Source of the DNA: Corallococcus interemptor
Lineage (GTDB): Bacteria; Myxococcota; Myxococcia; Myxococcales; Myxococcaceae
Direction: 5' to 3'
NCBI RefSeq assembly: GCF_003668875.1
Contig: NZ_RAWM01000075.1
Location: 1 to 43,042, forward strand
DNA length: 43,042 nt
Below the pieces are notes generated by a model. The model was given only the letters and a program-made list of their open reading frames with translations. It was not told where the DNA came from and did no database searches. Position 1 is the stretch's first letter, and each line of letters starts with the position of its first letter. Both the position numbers and the translations under genes were made by a program. Of this stretch, positions 17,263 to 25,500 are shown one piece after another.

Positions 17263-18893
17263 CCCGCTCGCGCGCGGTGAAGGCACCGCCCCATCTGTTC
17301 GTCCAGGTGATGCCCACGCCCAACGGCCGGCTCCACCTGGGACACATGTCCGGCCCGTACCTCAAGGCCGACATCCTGGCGCGGCACCTGCGCCTGCAGG
17401 GCGTGGAGGCCCACGTCATCTCCGGCGCGGACTCCTACGAGTCCCACGTCGAGCTCAAGGCCGCCCAGACGAACAGCACGGAGCACGCGGTCGCCACGCG
17501 GTTCCACGGGTTGATCGTCCAGGAGCTGGAGGCGCTGCGCATCGACAGCGTCTTCACGGATCCGCTGCGGCCGGAGCTGCATGACGAGTACGTGGCGTTC
17601 AACCGCCGCACCCTCGACGCGCTCACCCGGCAGGGTGGGGTGGAGACGGTGCGCGAGAAGGTCCGGTACTCGCCGTCGCTCCAGCGCTATGGCGCCGGCT
17701 GCTGGATCGCCGGCACCTGTCCACAGTGTGGCGCGGGCTCCGGCAGCTACTTCTGCGAGGCCTGCGGCGGCCACTACAAGCCCGAGGACCTGCGCGACGC
17801 GCGCTGCACCTTCGACGCCCAGGACATCCGGGAGGTGGAGGTCGAAAGCCTCTTCCTGCGGCTGCGCCGGCGGAAGGAACTGGACGCGCGCATCGAGCGG
17901 ATGGGCATCCCGTCCGGCTTCCACCAGATTCTCACGCGCTACCTGGACGCGCAGGGCGAGCGCGTCCGCCTGACCAACCCGGGCCGCTGGGGCATGCCGT
18001 ACGGGCCGGGGGACGGCGTCATCTTCACGTACACGACCGGGCTGCTGTCCTTCTCGCTGTTCTGCGCGGAGCTCTTCCGGCGGAAGCACGGCCTCGCGAA
18101 GCACCCCTTCGCGCCGGACTCCGGCTGCGTGACCGTCGCCACCTTCGGCATCGACAACACGGTCGCGTACCTCGCGGGCGTGCTGGGCGCGGCGGTGGAG
18201 TGGGACGACGTCAAGCCGTTCGACTACTTCCTCACCAACCACTTCTACAACCTGGAGGGGCGGAAGTTCTCCACCAGCCGGGACCACCTGGTGTGCGCGA
18301 GCGACCTCGTCACCGGCTCCGGCGTGTCCCCGGATGCGATCCGCTACTTCCTGGGCCACGTGAACCCGGAGGCGGGCCCGAAGGACTTCATCGTCTCGGA
18401 GTTCGTGGACGTGAACAACCGCGTCCTGGCCGGAGGCCTGGAGGCCCTGCTGTCGCGCGCCTTCGCCCGCGTGCGCACCGGGACCGTGGACGCGCCGTCG
18501 GACCACCTGATGCGGGAGCTGGACGGCGTGCTGGAGGCGCAAGCGGCCCACCTGCGCCTCCCCACGACGAACCTGGCCCGCGCGGCCGCGTGCATCGACA
18601 CCTGGCGCGACGCAGGAGAGCGCCTGGACGCCTCCGACGCCACGTCCGCGTACTGGTGGCTGAAGGGCTTGAGCCTGCTCGCCGCCCCGTTCATGCCGGA
18701 CGTGAGCCAGCGCATCTGGACGTTGCTGGGGCACGGCGGCGAGCCCCGGCTGGAGGCCTTCACGGACCGGCCGGTGCTGGCGGCGGCGCCGGTGTGGACG
18801 CCCGCGTTCCAGCCGGTCACCTCGGAGGCAGTTGAGCGAAGTGTCCACCGCGAGGCCGCACGCTCGCCGGTTGGAAAGGGGGCACGCGAATGA
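17256..18893 (+). CDS. Methionyl-tRNA-synthetase-like enzyme; MetRS half of a hydrazine synthetase
   Basis: A 545-residue class I synthetase resembling MetRS. It has the HIGH equivalent HLGH (27-30), a zinc-knuckle CPQC...CEAC and the KMSKS-loop equivalent KFSTS (337-341), in which the second lysine is threonine. It ends near the helical bundle and lacks a C-terminal tRNA-binding extension. In hydrazine synthetases such as Spb40 and Tri28, a MetRS-like domain activates an amino acid (glycine in those cases) and esterifies N6-hydroxylysine, and a fused cupin domain rearranges the ester to an N-N bond. Here the lysine N-hydroxylase starts inside its stop codon (ATGA) and a separate cupin gene follows. 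This context argues strongly against a housekeeping MetRS. Amino-acid substrate unknown. Confidence 0.88.
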   Translation: MLTRSRAVKAPPHLFVQVMPTPNGRLHLGHMSGPYLKADILARHLRLQGVEAHVISGADSYESHVELKAAQTNSTEHAVATRFHGLIVQELEALRIDSVFTDPLRPELHDEYVAFNRRTLDALTRQGGVETVREKVRYSPSLQRYGAGCWIAGTCPQCGAGSGSYFCEACGGHYKPEDLRDARCTFDAQDIREVEVESLFLRLRRRKELDARIERMGIPSGFHQILTRYLDAQGERVRLTNPGRWGMPYGPGDGVIFTYTTGLLSFSLFCAELFRRKHGLAKHPFAPDSGCVTVATFGIDNTVAYLAGVLGAAVEWDDVKPFDYFLTNHFYNLEGRKFSTSRDHLVCASDLVTGSGVSPDAIRYFLGHVNPEAGPKDFIVSEFVDVNNRVLAGGLEALLSRAFARVRTGTVDAPSDHLMRELDGVLEAQAAHLRLPTTNLARAAACIDTWRDAGERLDASDATSAYWWLKGLSLLAAPFMPDVSQRIWTLLGHGGEPRLEAFTDRPVLAAAPVWTPAFQPVTSEAVERSVHREAARSPVGKGARE

Positions 18894-20158
18894 AGTCACC
18901 AGCACGGTACGACGCGATTGGCGTCGGCATTGGACCCTTCAACCTGAGCGCGGCCGCGCTCTGCGAACCGATTTCCACCCTCTCCACGCTGTTCGTGGAC
19001 CGCAAGGCGGAGTTCTCCTGGCACCCGGGGCTGCTGCTCTCCGGCGCGACCATCCAGACCTCGCACCTGAAGGACCTGGTCACGCTCGCGGACCCCCGCA
19101 ACCCGTACGGCTTCCTGTCGTATCTGCACGCCCACGGCCGGATGTACCGCTTCATCACCTCCGACTTCCGGGGCGTCGAGCGCGCGGAGTTCGACGACTA
19201 CTTCCGCTGGGTCAGCAAGCAGCTGCGCAACCTGCGCTTCGGCATGGACGTGCAGACCGTGGACTTCGACGGCGAGCACTTCATCGTCAACGGCAACGCG
19301 GACCTCACCTCGCGCCACCTCATCCTGGGCACGGGCCTGAGCCGCTGCGTCCCGGAGTGCGCCGAGCCGCTCATCGGCAACCGCGTCTTCCACAGCGACA
19401 CGCTGCTCAACCAGGGGCTGGACTGGAAGGACAAGCGCATCGCCATCATCGGCGGCGGGCAGTCCGCCGCGGAGATCTTCCGCCACCTGCTCTCGGACGA
19501 GCAGCGCTTCCCGTCGCACCTGTACTGGGTGTCGTCGCGCAGCAACTTCCTGCCGCTGGACGACTCGCCCTTCACCAACGAGCTCTTCACGCCGGGCTAC
19601 AGCGCCCACTTCTTCGAGCTGCCCCTGGAGCAGCGGCTCTTCACCGTCGACAGCCAGAAGCTGGCCAGCGACGGCATCTCCATGAACCTGCTCCAGGACA
19701 TCTACCGGCGGCTCTACTCGCTGGAGTTCCTGCGGGCGCGCAAGCCGGAGATCGCCCTGCGCGCCAACAAGCGGATGGTCGGCCTCACGAAGTCCGGCGC
19801 GGATGAATACACCGTCGCGCTGAAGGACTCGCTGCAGGGCCGCACGAGCGAGGTGACGGTGGACGCCGTCATCCTCTGCACCGGCTACCAGTACCGCATC
19901 CCCGCGTTCCTGAAGCCGCTGCTCCCGCGCATCCCGCTGGACAAGGGCGGCTATCTCTACAACCCGGACTTCTCCATCAAGTGGGACGGACCGGCGACGC
20001 ACAAGATCTACGTGCAGAACGCGGCCATCAACTCGCGCGGCATCGCGGATCCCAACCTGAGCCTGATGGCCTGGCGCAGCGCGAACATCGTCAACGACCT
20101 CGCCGGCCGGCCTGTCTACAAGGTCCACGACTCCAAGGAGCTGCAGCTATGGGTATGA
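18890..20158 (+). CDS. L-lysine N6-hydroxylase (SidA/IucD/PvdA family)
   Basis: A 422-residue FAD- and NADPH-dependent N-hydroxylating monooxygenase. It has the FAD motif GVGIGPFNLS (11-20), the early SGATIQTSHLKDLVT block common to lysine/ornithine hydroxylases, the NADPH motif GGGQSAAE (188-195) and the ATGY-equivalent CTGYQYR (330-336). The enzyme would make N6-hydroxylysine (ornithine is the alternative). Siderophore use is less likely because no NIS synthetase, hydroxamate acyltransferase or TonB receptor is nearby, whereas a MetRS-like gene lies just upstream (ATGA overlap), and a cupin gene overlaps its 3' end by 10 bases. Confidence 0.92.
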   Translation: MKSPARYDAIGVGIGPFNLSAAALCEPISTLSTLFVDRKAEFSWHPGLLLSGATIQTSHLKDLVTLADPRNPYGFLSYLHAHGRMYRFITSDFRGVERAEFDDYFRWVSKQLRNLRFGMDVQTVDFDGEHFIVNGNADLTSRHLILGTGLSRCVPECAEPLIGNRVFHSDTLLNQGLDWKDKRIAIIGGGQSAAEIFRHLLSDEQRFPSHLYWVSSRSNFLPLDDSPFTNELFTPGYSAHFFELPLEQRLFTVDSQKLASDGISMNLLQDIYRRLYSLEFLRARKPEIALRANKRMVGLTKSGADEYTVALKDSLQGRTSEVTVDAVILCTGYQYRIPAFLKPLLPRIPLDKGGYLYNPDFSIKWDGPATHKIYVQNAAINSRGIADPNLSLMAWRSANIVNDLAGRPVYKVHDSKELQLWV

Positions 20159-20499
20159 ACCGCGAGCATCCTTCCGCGAGCCTGCCCTTCGAGTCCGCGA
20201 ACTTCGACGACACGGGCCTGAAGGTGGAGAAGGTGGACATGAAGTCCCTGCGCGCCGTCGCGCCCGGCTTCAAGATGTCCCGCTTCACCATCAAGCCCGG
20301 TGGCCACTCCGCGCTCGACTGTCACGAGGACCAGGAGCTGTGGTTCATCGCGGCCGGGGAGGGTGAGCTCACCCGCAACGGCAGCGAGGTGACGTCCGTC
20401 CGCCCGGGCGACGTCATCGAGCTGGGCTCCAACATCAGCCACACGCTGCGCAACACCGGTGACGGTGACCTGCGCGTGTTCTCCGTCTGGTGGATGTGA
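20149..20499 (+). CDS. Small cupin; probable N-N bond-forming half of a split hydrazine synthetase
   Basis: A 116-residue single-domain cupin. ATG 20149 follows AAGGAG at 8 bases and overlaps the N-hydroxylase stop by 10 bases. Motif 1 is GGHSALDCHEDQELWFIAAG: the canonical HxH is Asp57-x-His59, with Glu63; motif 2 (PGDVIELGSNISHTLRN) supplies His98. Metal binding through Asp57/His59, Glu63 and His98 is therefore likely. In characterised hydrazine synthetases the cupin is fused to the MetRS-like domain and rearranges the O-aminoacyl-N-hydroxylysine ester into a hydrazine. The neighbours suit that role here as a stand-alone protein. The fold is clear; the function is inferred from context. Confidence 0.85.
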   Translation: MGMNREHPSASLPFESANFDDTGLKVEKVDMKSLRAVAPGFKMSRFTIKPGGHSALDCHEDQELWFIAAGEGELTRNGSEVTSVRPGDVIELGSNISHTLRNTGDGDLRVFSVWWM

Positions 20500-21590
20500 T
20501 GGACGCGGCCCGGGACCCATACGATCTCGTGGTGGTGGGTGCCGGCATCGTCGGCACGCTGGTGGCGCTGCTGGCGAAGCGGCACCACCCGGGCTGGCGC
20601 ATTGCATTGGTGGACCGCTCCCTCATGGGGCACGGGGCCACGCTGTACTCGGCGTACCTGGACGTGCCGCTGGGCTCGACGCCCGTCCGCCGCATGCTCA
20701 CGGAGCGCAGCCGGGTCCTGTATCAGCAGCTGCGAGCGGAGCTGCCGGACCTGCCGCTGCGCGACCTGCCCGCCGTGTTCCTCACGGCCGCCGCGCGGGA
20801 GCAGGAGCGGCTGGACGGCCTGGTGCGGGATGCGGCGTCCGCCCCCCGCCGGGTCGATGCCGCGCGGGCGCTGGAGCTGGCCCCGCCGGGCTTCCGTGCT
20901 CCCGAAGGGGCCGTGGTGCTGGGGGACGTCCAGGCCGCGCGCTGCACGGCGCCCACGCTGGTGACGACGCTCGCGCGGGCCTTCCTTTCGCAGCCGGGCA
21001 GCGTGTGCCTGGAGGGCGTGGAGATCATCCGGGTGACTCCCGAAGGCGACGGCTCGCAGCGGCTGACGGCCCACGACGGACGCGAGCTGAAGGCGCGCAG
21101 GACGGCGCTGTGCCTGGGGCCTTGGCTGGGCAGCACGCGCACCGCGCTGGCGGGGGTGTCGCAGCACTGGCGGGTGAAGAAGATCGCCGCGCTGCATGTC
21201 CCCATCGCGCCGCATCCCGACGCGCCCGTCCTCTACCTGCTGGACGACGAGGCCTTCCTGCTGCCGCAGCCCGAGCACGGGCGCTACCTCTTCAGCTTCC
21301 GCTCCGAGCACTGGGACTGCGAGCCCGAAGTGTCGACGTTGCGCATCGACCCGCCGGACCAGGCCCGTGCGCGAGGCATCCTGGAGCGCTACCTCGACGT
21401 GAGCGGCCTGGAGCTGGGCGGCCGCGTGTTCTGCGACGCGTACAGCGCCGACACGAATCCCTCCGTGGAGCCGCTGGCCGCGGTGCCCGGGGCCTTCGCG
21501 GTGGGCGGTGGGGCCGGGTCGGGCTTCCGGCTGGCGCCCGCGCTCGCGGAGCGGGCCGTCCACGCACTCGAAGCCGGGACGGGAGGGTAG
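20499..21590 (+). CDS. FAD-dependent amine/amino-acid oxidase (DAO family)
   Basis: A 363-residue flavoprotein with an N-terminal Rossmann motif VVVGAGIVGTL (GxGxxG at 14-19) and the C-terminal AVGGGAGSGFRLAPALAE segment of D-amino-acid/glycine-oxidase-like enzymes. ATG 20499 overlaps the cupin stop by one base (TGATG), so translation is coupled. In hydrazino-acid pathways an FAD enzyme next to the N-hydroxylase and hydrazine synthetase oxidises the lysyl hydrazine and releases the hydrazino acid plus the lysine-derived aldehyde. I infer the same here. No signal peptide, so cytoplasmic. Confidence 0.88.
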   Translation: MDAARDPYDLVVVGAGIVGTLVALLAKRHHPGWRIALVDRSLMGHGATLYSAYLDVPLGSTPVRRMLTERSRVLYQQLRAELPDLPLRDLPAVFLTAAAREQERLDGLVRDAASAPRRVDAARALELAPPGFRAPEGAVVLGDVQAARCTAPTLVTTLARAFLSQPGSVCLEGVEIIRVTPEGDGSQRLTAHDGRELKARRTALCLGPWLGSTRTALAGVSQHWRVKKIAALHVPIAPHPDAPVLYLLDDEAFLLPQPEHGRYLFSFRSEHWDCEPEVSTLRIDPPDQARARGILERYLDVSGLELGGRVFCDAYSADTNPSVEPLAAVPGAFAVGGGAGSGFRLAPALAERAVHALEAGTGG

Positions 21591-21597
21591 GCGCCCC

Positions 21598-22113
21598 GTG
21601 GACACCGCACTCACTCCGCCGCCGTTCGCGCTGCAGGTGGGCGCCAGCGTCACGGACGCGGAGCTGGCGACGCTGCTGGACGAGGTCTTCGTGGAGGCGG
21701 GCCACACGAGCCCGCACGTCGCGGCGCGCCTCTTCGCGCCGGACCGCGTGCGAGCCCGGGGCACGCTCATCGCCGCACGTGAGCCGGGGACCGGTGTGCT
21801 GCTCGGCATGGTCATCCTGGTCGCGCCCGGCGCCGCCTCCCGGCAGATTGCCCGGGACGACGAGGCGGAGTTCCACCTGCTCGCGGTTCATCCGGAGGCG
21901 CGGGGCCGGGGCATCGCACGCGCGCTGGTGGACGCGGGCCTCCAGCTCGCTCGCACGCGGGGCTGGTCCCGGCTGGTGCTGTCCACCCAGCCCCAGATGA
22001 CGGGAGCGCAGTCGCTCTACGCCGGCGCCGGCTTCGTCCGCGCACCGGACCGGGACTGGTCGAGCCCGACGTCCCGCTATCTCGCCTTCACCCTCCAACT
22101 CGAGGCGGCCTGA
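21598..22113 (+). CDS. GNAT N-acyltransferase
   Basis: A 171-residue GNAT enzyme with the acetyl-CoA loop EARGRGIARALVD and the preceding EFHLLAVHP strand. The start is GTG 21598, after GGAGGG, seven bases past the oxidase stop. The last third (SLYAGAGFVRAP) is the usual final strand and helix. It could N-acylate the hydrazino acid or act in self-resistance by acetylating the product. It differs from the GNAT at 15569 in subfamily, so the two probably have different substrates. Confidence 0.83.
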   Translation: MDTALTPPPFALQVGASVTDAELATLLDEVFVEAGHTSPHVAARLFAPDRVRARGTLIAAREPGTGVLLGMVILVAPGAASRQIARDDEAEFHLLAVHPEARGRGIARALVDAGLQLARTRGWSRLVLSTQPQMTGAQSLYAGAGFVRAPDRDWSSPTSRYLAFTLQLEAA

Positions 22114-22147
22114 CGCGCCTCTCTTGTCGAACCTGGAGCTGCCGCAC

Positions 22148-22237
22148 ATGCGAACGACCTTACGGAGTCCCTTCACCGAACAGCGGATGAGCGTCCCGGC
22201 CGGGGTGGCGTGCGCGTGTTGTTGCCAGCAGGTGTGA
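22148..22237 (+). CDS. Cys-rich 29-codon micro-ORF, possible leader peptide
   Basis: A short frame in the 129-base gap between the GNAT and the next carrier protein. ATG 22148 is preceded by GGAG at 9 bases. The C-terminus reads VACACCCQQV and the stop lies 5 bases before the carrier-protein ATG at 22243. The four Cys codons (TGC, TGT, TGT, TGC) fall within the last nine codons; TTA, AGT and TGT are rare in this DNA. Downstream is an NRPS with a cysteine-like A-domain code, so cysteine-responsive attenuation, as known for polycysteine leader peptides in mycobacteria, is an attractive idea. Alternatives are a small metal-binding peptide or chance. The reading frame is directly seen; translation is not established. 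Confidence 0.45.
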   Translation: MRTTLRSPFTEQRMSVPAGVACACCCQQV

Positions 22238-22242
22238 GAGCC

Positions 22243-22512
22243 ATGAACAAGGACGCATTCATCAGGACGCTGAGCGAAGCCCTCCAGCAAGAGCCCTCGA
22301 AGCTCGACCTGTCGAAGAGCTTCATCGACAACGGCGGTTACTCCCTCGCCGCGGTCCGCTGGATTGATTTGATCTACCCCGCCACGGGGGTGGTCATGAA
22401 CTTCTTCGACGTGATGGGCACGGAGCCGCTGCAGGCCCTGCTCGACGCGCCGGCGGAAGGAGCCTCCGTCAGCGCGGAGGCATCCTCCGACGTGGATGAG
22501 GGCGTCATATGA
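22243..22512 (+). CDS. Carrier protein (PCP/ACP)
   Basis: An 89-residue stand-alone carrier protein with the phosphopantetheine site DNGGYSLAAVRW (Ser34) and an acidic, probably disordered C-terminal tail that may be a linker or dock. The start at 22243 lies 5 bases after the micro-ORF stop and has only a weak GTGAGAG ribosome site, consistent with translational coupling. It overlaps the NRPS start by 4 bases (ATGA). It may present the upstream acyl or hydrazino unit to the NRPS Cy-type domain. Confidence 0.85.
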   Translation: MNKDAFIRTLSEALQQEPSKLDLSKSFIDNGGYSLAAVRWIDLIYPATGVVMNFFDVMGTEPLQALLDAPAEGASVSAEASSDVDEGVI

Positions 22513-25500
22513 CGTCCGCCGCCCCAACGCCGGCCCGTGCCACGGGCCCTGAGACGGAGCCTGCGGGCCTCGTGACCGACGCCGCCCCGGAGTTGCTGAC
22601 CGCGGCGACGTACGACCTCGTCGAGGAGCTGAGCGAGGCCGGTGTCGAGCTGAGCGTGAAGGAGGGACGCCTGGCCTTCAAGGCGCCACCGGGGCGGCTC
22701 ACCGACGCGCTGAAGGACCGCATCCGCGAACAGAAGGAGGCGCTGCTCGCGCTCCTGGGGCCTGACGATACCGTGCGCGCCCGTGCCCGCACGCTGCCGC
22801 TGTCGGAGCTGCAGCAGTCCTACTGGCTGGGCGAGGCCGGCACGCAGGGCATCGCCGGGGCAGGGTATTGGTACAACGGCTTCTCCGTGGAGACGCTGGA
22901 CCTGGAGCGCCTCCAGGCCGCCCTCAGCGCGTTGTTCGCGCGTCACGACTCGCTGCGGATGACGGTGGGCTCGGACGGCCGAGGCCGCCTCCTGGAGCAC
23001 GTGGGCCCCTTCCCGCTGGAGGTCCAGGACCTGCGCGCCCTTCCGGAGGCGGAGGTGGCGCGAGAGGTTGAGCGCGCGCGCACCCTGGTGAGCCAGCCCC
23101 AGCGCGGCGCGGAGGTCTGGCCGCTCTACCGGATGTGCGTGCAGCGGACGGCGGAGCGCTTCCACGTCCACGTCGCGGGCCGGCTGCTGGTGGGCGACGC
23201 GACGTCCTGGTTCCTCTACGTGGAGGAGCTGCGCAAGCTGCTGGAGGACCCGGCCCGCACGGACCTGCCCGCGCCGGGCCGTCTGGCGAGCCACGTCCTG
23301 CGCCGGTTCCGGCAGCTGGTCTCGGCCGAGTATCAGCGCGCCCGGCAGTACTGGGCGGCGCGCGCCATTCCCCCGTCGCCCGTGCTGCCGGTGCGCAGCC
23401 TCACCGAGCCCGGAGGCCGCATCCGCAGGTTGATCGCGGACCTGCCGGAGGCAGAGGCCGCCGTGCTCACCACGCGGGCCCGCGAGTTCGGGCTCACGCT
23501 GGACAACGCGCTGATGGGCGCGTTCGCGCTGGTGCTGGCGGAGTGGTCGCAGTCCCCGGACTTCAGCATCAACGTCCTGCATGGCGGAGGACGGCACTTT
23601 GGCCTGCCGCTCGGCCACTTCGGCGGCATCGTGCGCCTGGCGCTGAACGTCCGGCGCGACGTGTCCTTCGCGGACCTGGCGAATGCCATCCGTCACCAGC
23701 TCACCCAGGACATGGGCCACGCGTCCGTGGACGGAGTGACCGTGCAGCGGATCGCGGCGCGCCAGTCCGGCCATCCGGTCCGCGCGAACGTGGTCGCCTA
23801 TTCGAGCGGCCTCGCCCTGGGCCGGTCCGACACGGAGATCGGCCTGGCGCAGCTGGGCTGGAGACCGGAGGGCGCCAGCATCCAGAGCCCGGGCGTCCTC
23901 ATCGATCAGCAGGTCTTCCGCACGAAGGACGGCCTGCGCTTCCACTGGGACATCGACGCGGACACGCTGTGTCCGGGAGTAGGGGAGGCGATGTTCGAGG
24001 CCTTCCTCGCGGGTGTCCGCCGTCTGTCGGGGACGCACGACTGGAAGACGCCCCTGCGGATGGAGCAGCCCCAGGCGCAGCAGGACTCCCAGGCCCGGGC
24101 CAACGCCACCCAGGCGGAGCGCACCGTCCACCAGCTCCACGCGATGCTGGAGCGTCAGGTGCGCGAGCACCGCGGCACAGCGGTGGTGACGCGCGAGCGG
24201 ACGCTGTCCTTCCAGGAGCTGGGCCAGCGCGCGAGCGGCGTGGCGAACGCCCTGCGAGCCCGGGGCGCGAAGCCGGACGTCCCCGTGGCCGTCATCGCGA
24301 ACAAGGGTTGGGAGCAGGTGGTCGCGGTGCTCGGCGCGGCCATGGCCGGGGCGCCCTACGTGCCCCTGGATCCGTCGTGGCCGTCCGCGCGCATGTCAGC
24401 GGTCCTCTCCGCCGCGGACGCGGGCCTGGCGCTGTGTGACGCCGCCGGCGCCGCAGCCCTGGAGCGTGAGGGCGGCCGCGTGGGCCTGCGCATCGACGAG
24501 GTGCCGCCGGCCCCCGTGGGCACGAGCACGGACGCCCGGCTGGCGTACATCCTCTTCACATCGGGCTCCACGGGAGAGCCCAAGGGCGTCGCCATCTCGC
24601 ATGACGCGGTGGCCGTCACGCTGGAGGACATCCAGCGCCGCTTCGACGTGGGCCCGGGCGACTGCGTGCTGGGCGTCTCCCACCTGCACTTCGACCTGTC
24701 GGTCTTCGACATCTTCGGCGTGCTGGGCGCGGGAGGCCGGCTGGTGCTGCCCCCGACCGGAAGCCACCCCGACCCCGCGGAGCTCTTCCCCCTGGTCCGC
24801 GAGCACGGCGTGACGCTGTGGAACACGGTGCCGGCGATCATGGAGATGCTCGTCGAGTACATGGAGGCCCGAGGCCTCCAGGCGCCATCGCTGCGGCTCG
24901 CGCTCCTGTCAGGCGACTGGATCCCGGTCACGCTGCCCGGACGCATCCGCGCGGTGTTCCCGAACGCGCGCGTGGTCAGCCTGGGCGGCGCCACGGAAGC
25001 CTCCATCTGGTCCAACGCCTTCGAGGTGCGGGACGTCCCCGCCACCTGGTCCAGCATCCCCTACGGCTACCCGCTGGCGAACCAGCAGCTGCACGTGCTC
25101 CACCCGGGCATGGGCTCTCCCTGCCCAGACTGGGTGGAGGGCGAACTGGCCATCGGCGGCCAGGGGCTCGCGGACGGCTACTGGCGCTCCCCGGAGAAGA
25201 CGGCGGCCGCCTTCGTCCGGCATCCGGAGACTGGTGAACGGCTCTACCTCACCGGGGACCGGGCCCGCCGCTGGCCCGACGGCAACATCGAGTTCCTGGG
25301 CCGCGACGACGGCCAGGTGAAGATCAGCGGCTACCGCGTCGAGCTGGGAGACGTCACCGCCGCGCTGACGAAGTGCGAGTCCGTGGACAAGGCCGTCGTC
25401 GTAGCGGTGGGCCCCCGCGAGCACCGCTGGCTGGCCGCGTTCGTCACCCCCAAGGGGACGGAGCGGCCGGAGCTGCGCGACGCGCTGTCCGCGCTGCTGC

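Noticed and set aside
17256-18893. Housekeeping or resistance copy of metG
   Set aside because: The KMSKS motif is altered, the gene overlaps biosynthetic genes on both sides, and the partner set matches hydrazine pathways.
16662-18905. 747-codon open frame on the minus strand opposite the MetRS-like gene
   Set aside because: Its composition is an artefact of high-GC antisense coding; the plus frame has clear HLGH, zinc-knuckle and KFSTS motifs.
18890-20158. Siderophore biosynthesis as the role of the N-hydroxylase
   Set aside because: No NIS synthetase, no hydroxamate acyltransferase of the IucB type and no TonB receptor are present; the MetRS-like and cupin neighbours fit hydrazine formation better.
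22374-24170. 598-codon minus-strand open frame opposite the NRPS
   Set aside because: No recognisable domain, Arg/Ala/Gln-rich, and it runs against a well-supported NRPS frame.
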